Shown piece by piece: positions 44,979 through 53,704 of a stretch of DNA of 64,000 nucleotides. Under the pieces are notes generated by a model. It was not told the origin of the DNA, searched no databases, and was given only the letters and a program-made list of their open reading frames with translations. The stretch covers positions 1 to 64,000 of the forward strand of contig JBBQHP010000018.1 of NCBI GenBank assembly GCA_038324085.1. Reading direction: 5' to 3'. A program made the position numbers and the translations under genes. Numbering within the stretch: position 1 is the first letter of the stretch; each line of letters begins with the position of its first letter. The DNA is from Ga0077523 sp038324085. GTDB lineage: Bacteria; Pseudomonadota; Gammaproteobacteria; Burkholderiales; Ga0077523.

Positions 44979-47456
44979 ATGCTCCACCCGGTGCGATGGT
45001 CGCCCATACCAACAACCAGAATGCGTCTGCCGTTCGCCTCCCTGCGCATCGAACTGTCCAGCCTTGGCGTGCGGGTGATCGGGTCGATACTGCTCGCCAG
45101 CACGGCCCTGGCGACAGTGGTTGCAGCGATCCAGTTCGCCGCGGATTACCGGCGCGAGATCGCGGCGCTCGAAACCGGGATCGCCCGTACCCAGGCGACG
45201 AGCCTCCCTGCCATCGCAATCAGCGTGCATGACCACGACGAGGCCCGGCTTCGCGCCCAACTGCGCGGCCTCATGCAGCTGCCGGACATTGCGGGTGCCA
45301 CCGTCGATACCGCTGGCGGACGTCACTACGGGGAAGCACGGTCTGCCGAGCCGCAACGTCTGCTGCGGCGCACATTCGATCTGACGCTGCCGGATACCGC
45401 CGAAAACGTCGGCCGGTTCACGCTCGACGTGAGCCTCGCCGCCGTCCAGCATCGGGTTGTGGCGAAAGGTCTGTTGATCCTGATGAGCGAGATCGTCGAG
45501 ATTTCCATCATCTGCCTGCTGATCCTGTACATCGTGCATCGCGGGATCACCCGGCACCTCGCGCGCATTTCCACCTACCTGCAGGGCTTGACGATCGACC
45601 GGTTGCACATTCCGCTCACGTTGCTGCGCCATCGCGGGGCGAAACGCGACGATCTGGATCTCGTGACCGACGCCATCAACGACATGCGCGAGTCGCTGCT
45701 CGACGGCACCGAGGAGCGCCGTCGCACCGAAGCGGCATTGCATGCCGAGAAGGAGCGGCTCCAGGTAACCCTGCATTCGATCGGCGATGCGGTCATCTCG
45801 GCCGACGCCCGGAGCACGGTGACCTACCTCAATCCGGTGGCGGAACAACTGACCGGATGGTCGTGCGCGCAGGCAACGGGGGGGGCATTGGCGACGGTGT
45901 TCCAGGTTCTGAACGAGATCACCCGTGCGCCGGTGCCCGATCCCGTTGCCGCTGTAGTGCGCCACGGCCGTTCGATCGGACTCGCGCTCAGGACCGTCCT
46001 GATCGGCCGCGACGGCCGCGAATACGCGATCGAGGAGTCGGCCGCCCCCATCTGCAATCCCGATGGCGAGATCACCGGCGTCGTGATCGTGTTCCGCGAC
46101 GTCACCGAGGCCCGCGCGATGCAGACCCGGTTGCTGTACCAGGCGACCCACGACACCCTGACCGGCCTGCCGAACCGCACGCTGCTCGAGGAGCAACTCG
46201 ATCATGCCATTACGCTGGCCGCGCGCAAGCATTGGCGCGTGGCACTCCTGTTCATCGATCTCGACCGTTTCAAGAACGTCAACGATTCGCTCGGTCATGC
46301 GGCCGGCGACCAACTGTTGAAGCAGGTCGCGGCGCGCCTGCTCGGCTGCATCCGTGAGACCGACATCGTCAGCCGGCAGGGCGGGGACGAATTCGTGATC
46401 ATGCTGCCCGATGCCACCAGCGACGAGACGATCGTCCATTTCGCCGATCGCACCATCGCCGCCATGGTCGAGCCGTTCCTGATCGACGGCTACGAGCTTT
46501 CGGTCACCCCGTCGATCGGCATCGCGGTCTATCCCCGCGACGGGGAGGACATCGACACCCTGGTGCGCAGCGCCGATGCCGCAATGTACGCAGCCAAGGA
46601 CGCGGGCCGCAACAACTACCGCTTCTTCTCGCGCGAGATGCAGCAGCGCGCCATGGCCCGCCTGTCGCTGGAAGCGAGCCTGCGCCAGGCGCTGGCGCGC
46701 GAGGAATTCGTCCTGCACTACCAGCCGCAGGTGGAGATCGAGACGCGAGCGATCGTGGGCGTCGAGGCGCTGGTGCGATGGCGCCGACCGGACGGCACGT
46801 TGATTCCACCGGCCCAGTTCATCCCGGTCGCCGAGGAATCGGGCCTGATCCTCGCGCTCGGCGAATGGGTGTTACGGGCAGCGACGCGCGAGGCGCGCGC
46901 GTGGCTCGACCTGGGACACGGCCCGCTGTCGATAGCCGTCAACCTCTCGGCAGCCCAGTTCCGCCAATCCCGCCTGTTGGGCGAGATTCGCCGCGCCCTC
47001 GACGATAGCGGGCTGCCGCCGGAGGCGCTCGAACTCGAACTCACCGAAAGTCTCGTGATGGCGGATGTCGAGGACACCATACGGCGTTTGCGCAGCATCA
47101 AGGAGATGGGCATCCGGCTCGCTCTGGACGACTTCGGCACCGGCTATTCGTCGCTTGGCTACCTCCGGCGCTTTCCCCTCGACGCGCTCAAGATCGACCG
47201 GACCTTCGTGGCCGATGTGCACAGCGATCCGGGCGCGGCCGCCATTGCGCTCACCATCATCAATCTCGGCCGCAGCCTCGATCTCGACGTCGTGGCCGAA
47301 GGCGTCGAATTGGAGCAACAGCTCGATTTTCTCCGCCGGCATGGCTGCGCCCAGATGCAGGGTTACTTGTTCAGCCCGCCGGTTCCGGCGGAATCTTTGG
47401 TGCCGCTGCTGGCGCGGCATCCGCGTCGCAGCCCGCCGCGGCTCGCCGCCGGCTAG
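44979..47456 (+). CDS. Membrane PAS-GGDEF-EAL protein
   Basis: Protein of 825 residues for cyclic di-GMP turnover. Two membrane helices (about 33-53 and 170-190) flank a short periplasmic sensor; a HAMP-like linker and a PAS domain (about 255-375) follow. GGDEF keeps RQGGDEF with the RxxD site (RETD) five residues before it; EAL keeps EALVRW, LTESL, DDFGTGYSSL and LKIDRTF. Both activities are therefore possible. The ATG at 44979 has a short upstream GGAG; ATG at 45021 (MRLPFASLRIEL) is an equally plausible start. Confidence 0.9.
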   Translation: MLHPVRWSPIPTTRMRLPFASLRIELSSLGVRVIGSILLASTALATVVAAIQFAADYRREIAALETGIARTQATSLPAIAISVHDHDEARLRAQLRGLMQLPDIAGATVDTAGGRHYGEARSAEPQRLLRRTFDLTLPDTAENVGRFTLDVSLAAVQHRVVAKGLLILMSEIVEISIICLLILYIVHRGITRHLARISTYLQGLTIDRLHIPLTLLRHRGAKRDDLDLVTDAINDMRESLLDGTEERRRTEAALHAEKERLQVTLHSIGDAVISADARSTVTYLNPVAEQLTGWSCAQATGGALATVFQVLNEITRAPVPDPVAAVVRHGRSIGLALRTVLIGRDGREYAIEESAAPICNPDGEITGVVIVFRDVTEARAMQTRLLYQATHDTLTGLPNRTLLEEQLDHAITLAARKHWRVALLFIDLDRFKNVNDSLGHAAGDQLLKQVAARLLGCIRETDIVSRQGGDEFVIMLPDATSDETIVHFADRTIAAMVEPFLIDGYELSVTPSIGIAVYPRDGEDIDTLVRSADAAMYAAKDAGRNNYRFFSREMQQRAMARLSLEASLRQALAREEFVLHYQPQVEIETRAIVGVEALVRWRRPDGTLIPPAQFIPVAEESGLILALGEWVLRAATREARAWLDLGHGPLSIAVNLSAAQFRQSRLLGEIRRALDDSGLPPEALELELTESLVMADVEDTIRRLRSIKEMGIRLALDDFGTGYSSLGYLRRFPLDALKIDRTFVADVHSDPGAAAIALTIINLGRSLDLDVVAEGVELEQQLDFLRRHGCAQMQGYLFSPPVPAESLVPLLARHPRRSPPRLAAG

Positions 47457-47668
47457 ATCGACGACGAGCGTTGACTTGCTCCCGACGCTGTGTTCGGATC
47501 GGGTCCTGATCGAATTCGGTCGCTGCCGTTCGCACCGGCGCCGTGAATGCCGGTCGCTATAATGCCGCCAACCCTGCGGCGCCGGCGACGGCTGTCCCGG
47601 ATTCGTGCCGTGGTGACCGTCCATCATCCGCCCGATGCACCGGGCCAACCGTTAACAGGGAGGCAGTC

Positions 47669-47806
47669 ATGACCAAGCAGGAACTGAAAGAGCAGAACGA
47701 GGCTCTGCGCAACCTCCTCATGGAGATTCGCGACATGATCGACTCCGAGCTGGAGGCGATGGACGACCTCGAGGAAGAGGACGAGGAAGAAGAGGCAGGC
47801 GACTGA
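47669..47806 (+). CDS. Very small acidic protein, 45 aa
   Basis: Protein of 45 residues: a helical N-terminus MTKQELKEQNEALRNLLMEI and a strongly acidic tail ending EEEDEEEEAGD. AGGGAGG stands seven bases before the ATG, and a strong terminator follows 20 bases after the stop, so it is a complete small transcription unit. The first part could form a coiled coil. No family recognised; acidic mini-proteins of this type may bind basic partners or metal ions. Confidence 0.75.
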   Translation: MTKQELKEQNEALRNLLMEIRDMIDSELEAMDDLEEEDEEEEAGD

Positions 47807-47826
47807 GCGCGCGCCGCACCGGTCGC

Positions 47827-47850
47827 AACGCCACTCCGCGGAGTGGCGTT
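47827..47850 (+). terminator. Rho-independent terminator of the small acidic gene
   Basis: AACGCCACTCCG and CGGAGTGGCGTT form a continuous 24-base palindrome followed by TTCGTTT on the plus strand. It stands 20 bases downstream of the small acidic gene's stop. On the minus strand there is no U-tract, so it is assigned to the plus-strand gene, although the convergent cytochrome gene ends only 18 bases away. Confidence 0.85.
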
Positions 47851-47868
47851 TTCGTTTCCGGAATCTGC

Positions 47869-49094
47869 TCAGCGCGGCGCAGTGCGGCCCGCGTCCGCGC
47901 GCACCTGCGCGGCGGCTTCGAGGATCTTCGCGGCGGAGGCCTTGAGCGGCGCCCACCCGTACCAGTGCGAATAGTCGGGATTGAAGTGGAACGCGCCCTG
48001 AAAGGCGCGCATCCGGTATTCCATGAACATCAGGTACAGCTCGCGCTCGATTTCGCTGCCGGCTTCGTAGAACTGGAGAATGTCTGGGGCGCCCGGTCGC
48101 TGGTCCGGCCGGTGCAGCAGGCCATCACGGTACAGTGCCTGGATCGCACGGATCGTTTCGGCCATGACGTGGTCACTGTCGCGCACGACTTCGTCCGCCG
48201 CCGCGAGTTGCCGCCGGGCGAAGGCGCTGCCGTGGCATTTCGCGCACACGTCGAGCATGCGGCCACGCGCATCGTCGAAGGCCTGACGTTCGAACAGGGC
48301 CATGCGGGCGGTCTTGATCGCGGCGAGTCGCGGTGTCGCCTGGCCGTTCGCGTCCAGCACGCCCAGCGCCTGGAGGATGGTGGTGCGGTCGTCGAGCCAG
48401 GCCGGATCGGCCTCCGGCAGGCGCAACGCGAGAAAGCCCCAGGCGGTGCCGACGTCGTGGTGACCGTTGTCCATGTGGCAGGTCTGGCAGGTCGGGCCCC
48501 GGCGCGATTCTCGCCCTTCGATCTGCCAGATCGTGCCGTGCTTGGACGTGGACCACATTTCCCACTGGGGATGATCGAATCCCATGTGACAGGTCTGGCA
48601 GGCGCGCGGATCGCGGGCCTCGACCTTGCTGAACGTGTGGCGCGTGTGACAAGCATCGCATTGCGCGTTCCCGTAACGGTGCGCCGCGGCCTCCGCAGGC
48701 GGCTTGGCCCCGATCTTGTGGCAGCCCGAACAGCCCTTGCCGCCCACACCCCCACCATCGACTGTGGTTGGTGCGCCCACATCGGCATGGCGCTCGCCGC
48801 GGCCCAGGCGAGGTCCTGCTTGCCGGCCGCGAACTCGCGCACCTGTTTCGGGTGACAGCGCGCGCACGTCTGCGGCGTCGGCATTTGCGCGCGGGCGACA
48901 TCAGTGGCGCTCTGATGATCGAAGCCGTGGCAACTGCCGCAATCGATCCCGGCCTTGCCCATGCGACCGGCGAGATGCTGGTCGACGATCCCCGGCGTGG
49001 CCGTGCGATGGCATTCCACGCACGTTTCCGCGGTCACCGCGCCGGCGCCTCCCCAACCCGTTGCAACCAAGAACCCCAACAGCATCCGCCGCAT
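47869..49094 (-). pseudogene. Octaheme cytochrome c, hydroxylamine oxidoreductase-like, frameshifted
   Basis: Two minus-strand frames together give a multiheme cytochrome with eight CxxCH motifs. The first frame (ATG 49094, leader MRRMLLGFLVATGWGGAGAV) has CVECH, CGSCH and CARCH; the second has CSGCH, CDACH, CQTCH twice and CAKCH. They join near 48750-48785, within GGTGGGGGTGTGGGCGG, where one G too many or too few breaks the frame. Eight hemes and the C-terminal part with DHVMAETIRAIQALYRDGLL fit the HAO-like octaheme family, which acts in periplasmic nitrogen-compound redox. A homopolymer sequencing error is a real alternative. Confidence 0.8.
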
Positions 49095-49178
49095 CGCGCT
49101 CCCGATCATCCGAATGCGCCGTCCCGGAGCTCGCGCGCCGCCGCCGATTCCGATCCCGGTCATGCGAAGGCGGCTGGC

Positions 49179-49508
49179 TCAGGCATCCTTCGGACTGTAG
49201 AGCTCCAGGCAGTTGCCTTCCGGATCGAAAGTCTTGAAGGCCGCAAATTCCTGGCCGACATTGACTTCCACGCCGAAGCGCTCCGCCCACTGCGCCAGCA
49301 CCGCGCGACTGGGGACGCGCAACCCGAAATGCAGTTCGGGCGAGCGATTGACGGGTTCACCGGCCTCGAATGCGATGAGCACGCCGGGTCCGCGCACTTT
49401 GTGATCCTCGGCGCGCAGGCCGAAGGTGTCGGCATACCAGCGTGCGAGCCCGATGGGGTCGCGGGCGGGTACGTTGAGGTGATCGAGCTGGAATGCGGTT
49501 TCTGCCAT
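49179..49508 (-). CDS. VOC-family (glyoxalase/bleomycin resistance-like) protein
   Basis: Protein of 109 residues with the vicinal oxygen chelate fold: FQLDHLNVPARDP, a metal-binding His and Glu (HLNVP; PELHFGLR; NCLELYSP), and the strand GVLIAFEAGE. Length suits a single VOC module that would dimerise. The substrate is unknown; members act on lactoylglutathione, dioxygenase substrates or antibiotics. It is the last gene before the large MASE1 gene on the same strand. ATG at 49508 is the family start. Confidence 0.85.
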   Translation of the reverse strand: MAETAFQLDHLNVPARDPIGLARWYADTFGLRAEDHKVRGPGVLIAFEAGEPVNRSPELHFGLRVPSRAVLAQWAERFGVEVNVGQEFAAFKTFDPEGNCLELYSPKDA

Positions 49509-49573
49509 GGCATGACTCCGGTGAGTGGAGTGGCGATGGTAATACGGGCGGATGCGCTTTCCCTGGCCGGCCC

Positions 49574-52500
49574 TCAACTGCCGAAATTGAACTCCCTCGG
49601 CACCAGGAAGCGCTGCGCGAATTCCACCGCAGGGACCGGTTTCGAGAACAGGAAGCCCTGGTACTCGTCGCAGCCGAGGCGCTTCAACGCCGACAGCTGT
49701 GCCAGGTTCTCGACGCCCTCCGCGGTCACGCGCAGCTTCAGGCTGTGGCCCATGGCGATGATCGTGTTGACGATGACCTCGCTGTCCTTGTCGGATTCGA
49801 GGTCACGGACGAAGGAGCGGTCGATCTTGAGCGTGTCGATCGGCAACTGCTTGAGATAGGAGAGGGAGGAATAGCCGGTACCGAAATCGTCGACCGCGAT
49901 GCGCGTGCCGAGCTTGCCCAGGCGCTTGAGAACCGCGATGTTCTCTTCGGCGTTGTGCAGCAGCACGCTTTCGGTCATCTCCAGCTCGAGATGGGTAGGG
50001 TCGAGTCCGGTGCTGGCGAGGATGCGGCCGATCGCCTTGGAGAACTCGCGCGGCTGGTCGAACTGGCGCGCGGAGATGTTGACGCCGACGCGCAGCGACG
50101 GATAGCCGGCGTTCTGCCACTTGCGATTCTGCGTGCAGGCTGCACGCAGCACCCACTGTCCGATCGACTCGATCAGGCCGGTCTCCTCGGTCACGTCGAT
50201 GAACATGGACGGTGGCACCAGGCCCTTCTCGGGATGACGCCAGCGCAGCAATGCCTCGGAGCCGGCAATGCGTCCCGTGGCGATGTCGATCTGCGGCTGG
50301 TAATACAGCTCGAACTCCTCGCGATCCAGCGCGAGGCGCAGCGCCATCTCGAGGCTGTGGCGCTCGACCGCGCGGATGTTCATCTCGCGCGAGAAGAACT
50401 GAAAATTGCGGCGCCCCTTCTCCTTGGCGTGATACATCGCGGTGTCGGCGTTCTTCATGAGCGCGGCCGGGTCGTCGGCGTCCGCCGGGAAGATGCTGAT
50501 GCCGATCGAGCAGGAAGTCGTCAGGATGTGCCCGCTGATCTCGACCGGTCGCGCCAGCGCCTGGATGATCTTCTGTGCCACCTGGGCGGCGTCCTCGGCG
50601 TGTTGCAGGCCCTCCAGGGTCACGACGAATTCGTCGCCGCCCAGCCGCGACAGCGTGTCGCCCTTGCGAATGCACGCGCCCATCCGGACGGCGACTTCCT
50701 GCAGCAGCAGATCGCCCACATGGTGACCCAGCGAATCATTGATGTTCTTGAACCGGTCCAGGTCGATGAACATCAGTGCCAGCGCCTCGCGCTTGCGTCG
50801 CGCATTCACCAGTCCCTGTTCGAGGCGATCATTGAACAGCAGCCGGTTCGGCAGGTCGGTGAGCGGGTCGCGCGTCGCGAGGTAGCTGATGCGCTCCTCC
50901 GCCTTGCGGCGGTCGGTGATGTTGCGACAGGTGCCGCGGAAGCCGGCGAATACACCCTGTGCGTCGTTCAGCGCGACCGCATTGACCTGCACCCACAGGC
51001 TCTCGCCGGAGCGGGTCACGAAGCGATGCTCGAGATCGCGGAACGCGCCGTCGGATTCGCGGTTGTCGCGCACCCAGGCGATCACGCGCTCATATTCGCC
51101 GGGCGGCATGAAATCGGCGCCGGTGTGGCCGACCAGTTCCGCATCCTCGTAGCCGATCACGCTGTGCACGCGGCTCGAGATGAAGGTGAAGACGCCGGTC
51201 GCATCGGTCTCCCAGACGTATTCGCCGGCCGCTTCGGCAAAATCGCGGAAGCGCCGCTCGCTGAGGCGCAACTGGTTCTCGATCGCCTTCAGATGCGAGA
51301 TGTCGATGAACGAAGACACCACCACCCGGGTCCCGTCGGTGCGCGTGAGTCCGGTCTTGCGGACGAGGTTCCACTTGAGTGAGCCCCCGACCACGAGACT
51401 GTTCTCGTACTCGATGGTCTGTTCGCTGTGCAGCGCCCTGAGGTCCGAGTCGCGGACGCCTCCATGCTGCGGATCCCCCAACACGACCCGGTCGGTTCGA
51501 CCGATGAGCTCCTCTCGCGGCTGCTCTGCCCACGCGCAGAAGGCGTCGTTCACGATCAGGAAACGGTGCTCGGTATCCTTCACGCTGATCGGCGTCGGCA
51601 CCGTGTTGATCACGGCTTCCAGGTAGCGGTGGCTCTCGATCACCTCGCGTTCGGCCATCTTCAGCTTGGTGATGTCGCGACCGATACCGCGATAGCCGAG
51701 GAAGCGCCCGTCGACATCGAACATCGGTTCGCCGCTCACGAGAATGCTGCGCCCGCCGTTCTTGCCGGTGACGACGAGATCCCGGAACGGAAGCCGCGCT
51801 TCCAGGATTCGTTGATGTTCCGCGCGCGCCGTTTCGGATTCCCAGATGAGATCGAGTTCCAGGCGGGTCCGGCCGGCCAGCTGCTCGGGCGGAATCATGG
51901 TCTTGTCGCTCGCGTCTTCCGAGACGTAGCTGAAGCGCAGGTGTTCGTCCTGCTCCCAGTACCAGTCGGCGGAGAGCTGGGCCAGGCTGCGGAAGCGCTG
52001 CTCGCTCCGCTTGAGGGCCTCTTCGGCCGCACGGCGGGCGGTGATGTCGATCAGCAGCAGCAGCACCACCCGGTTGCCGTCAGGACGTGCAAGCGATGTC
52101 TTGCGCGTCCACATCCAGCTCTCGCGCGACCCGATGCGATAGAGCTGTTCGTACTCGACCGTTTCACCGCGCAGCGCGCGCTTGTCGGTATCCTTGAAGA
52201 AGCCGGCCTGCTCGGGTGAGAACACATCGTCGTCGGTGGTCCCGACCACCTCTTCGACCGGGCGGTCGAAGAAACGGCAGAAAGCCGCGTTGGCGGCGAG
52301 ATACCGATGTTCCGAATCCTTCACCAGCACCGGGCTGGGAATCGCGTCGACGATCGCATCGAGGTAACGTCGCGCATGTTCGATCTGCGTTTCGGCGAGC
52401 TTCTGCAGCGTGACGTCGCGGGTGACTCCCCGGTAGCCCAGGAAGGATCCGTCGTCCGCGAAGAACGGTTCTCCGCTGACGCTGTGGACCTGCGTCTGTC

Positions 52501-53704
52501 CCGCCGGATCGGGGCGGCGTATGACCACATCGCGAAACGCTTCGCGGCGCCCGACCGCATCGTCGTGCCGCCGCAGTTCGGTCGGCTCGACTTCGCACTC
52601 CAGCTCCCAGCGGCGCCGATCCAGGACGTCTTCCGCCCGGATGCGCTGCTCGTCGATGGCGCGCCCGGCCACCCGCGTGAACCGCAGTTCCGGATCCTGT
52701 TCCCAGTACCAGTCGGCCGACAGGGACGTGAGGGCTTCGAAGCGCTGCAGGCTGTCCCGGAGGCGCGCTGCACTGTTGCGCCGCTCCAGCGCCAGACCGT
52801 GCAACACGAACGTCATCACGGCAGCGGTGGCGACGTACAGGTAGGTCGAGACCTGGTTCGAGAAGCCGCTGGAGGCCGCGAACGGTCCGGTGCCGTGCGC
52901 GAGTCCCCAGCTGGCGAAACCGAGAAGCAGCAACAAGCAGGCGGAGACCGTTCGCAAGCCGCCCGAGAGGGCGATCCAGACCAGCAGCGGCAGGGTGAGA
53001 TAGGCGACCGGCTGTTCGAATATTGTGCCCAGCCATCCGGAGAACGTCCCCCAGGCGACAGCCACCTCGGCGGCGAGCAACAGCGATGCCCCGAGCACCA
53101 CGCGCAGGGGCAGCGCGCCGGGCAGCCGGTGCCACGCGAGCACGAAGGGCGTGAAGACGAGGATGCCGAGCGCATCGCCGAGCCACCACGCGAGCATGCT
53201 GCCGGGCAATTGCGCCGGTGCGATCAGGCCCCCCAGCATCAGGAAGACCGGTGCCGTCATGCCGGCCGCGAGTGCGGCCGCCATCGACGCCGGCAGCGCG
53301 AGGGCCAGGGCTTCGCTGACGCGTGACAACTCCAGCGTGATGCCGGCCCGGCGCAGCACCATTGCGCCGAACCAGGCTTCGACCACGCTCGCGATCGAGA
53401 TGCCGAAGCCCGCCGGAAGTCCATAGCCGCGCGTGATATTCCACACGAGCGCGCCGAGCAGGAGCCCGGGCAGGGTGCCGTTCCCGAGCAGGAAGGTCAG
53501 CGCGACGGCGATGCCCGAGGCGGGCCAGACGAAGCTGCCGTACTCGCCCGGAAGCAAGAAGAGCGCGCCGGCCCTGGCGCTGAGCAGATAGACGATCGCC
53601 GTCGCGACATTGAGCATCAGGTAACGGGCTCTGCCCTGGTCGGGCGGGGCAAAGCTGCGCAGGAAACTGCGCATTGGATCGCCGGGATCGTGCCGTTCGT
53701 TCAT
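49574..53704 (-). CDS. MASE1 sensor with five PAS domains, GGDEF and EAL
   Basis: Protein of 1376 residues. An N-terminal MASE1 membrane sensor (about 30-310, eight or more helices, FVWPASGIAVALTFLLGNGT) precedes five PAS domains, then GGDEF (RLGGDEF, with RxxD site RKGD) and EAL (SEALLRWRHPE, LEMTESVL, DDFGTGYSSLSYL, KIDRSF). PAS1-PAS2 and PAS3-PAS4 look like an internal duplication: LSADWYWEQD occurs in PAS1 and PAS3, and VKDSEHRY / VKDTEHRF in PAS2 and PAS4. Probably a bifunctional cyclase/phosphodiesterase. The start overlaps the stop of the GspE-like gene as ATGA. Confidence 0.93.
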   Translation of the reverse strand: MNERHDPGDPMRSFLRSFAPPDQGRARYLMLNVATAIVYLLSARAGALFLLPGEYGSFVWPASGIAVALTFLLGNGTLPGLLLGALVWNITRGYGLPAGFGISIASVVEAWFGAMVLRRAGITLELSRVSEALALALPASMAAALAAGMTAPVFLMLGGLIAPAQLPGSMLAWWLGDALGILVFTPFVLAWHRLPGALPLRVVLGASLLLAAEVAVAWGTFSGWLGTIFEQPVAYLTLPLLVWIALSGGLRTVSACLLLLLGFASWGLAHGTGPFAASSGFSNQVSTYLYVATAAVMTFVLHGLALERRNSAARLRDSLQRFEALTSLSADWYWEQDPELRFTRVAGRAIDEQRIRAEDVLDRRRWELECEVEPTELRRHDDAVGRREAFRDVVIRRPDPAGQTQVHSVSGEPFFADDGSFLGYRGVTRDVTLQKLAETQIEHARRYLDAIVDAIPSPVLVKDSEHRYLAANAAFCRFFDRPVEEVVGTTDDDVFSPEQAGFFKDTDKRALRGETVEYEQLYRIGSRESWMWTRKTSLARPDGNRVVLLLLIDITARRAAEEALKRSEQRFRSLAQLSADWYWEQDEHLRFSYVSEDASDKTMIPPEQLAGRTRLELDLIWESETARAEHQRILEARLPFRDLVVTGKNGGRSILVSGEPMFDVDGRFLGYRGIGRDITKLKMAEREVIESHRYLEAVINTVPTPISVKDTEHRFLIVNDAFCAWAEQPREELIGRTDRVVLGDPQHGGVRDSDLRALHSEQTIEYENSLVVGGSLKWNLVRKTGLTRTDGTRVVVSSFIDISHLKAIENQLRLSERRFRDFAEAAGEYVWETDATGVFTFISSRVHSVIGYEDAELVGHTGADFMPPGEYERVIAWVRDNRESDGAFRDLEHRFVTRSGESLWVQVNAVALNDAQGVFAGFRGTCRNITDRRKAEERISYLATRDPLTDLPNRLLFNDRLEQGLVNARRKREALALMFIDLDRFKNINDSLGHHVGDLLLQEVAVRMGACIRKGDTLSRLGGDEFVVTLEGLQHAEDAAQVAQKIIQALARPVEISGHILTTSCSIGISIFPADADDPAALMKNADTAMYHAKEKGRRNFQFFSREMNIRAVERHSLEMALRLALDREEFELYYQPQIDIATGRIAGSEALLRWRHPEKGLVPPSMFIDVTEETGLIESIGQWVLRAACTQNRKWQNAGYPSLRVGVNISARQFDQPREFSKAIGRILASTGLDPTHLELEMTESVLLHNAEENIAVLKRLGKLGTRIAVDDFGTGYSSLSYLKQLPIDTLKIDRSFVRDLESDKDSEVIVNTIIAMGHSLKLRVTAEGVENLAQLSALKRLGCDEYQGFLFSKPVPAVEFAQRFLVPREFNFGS

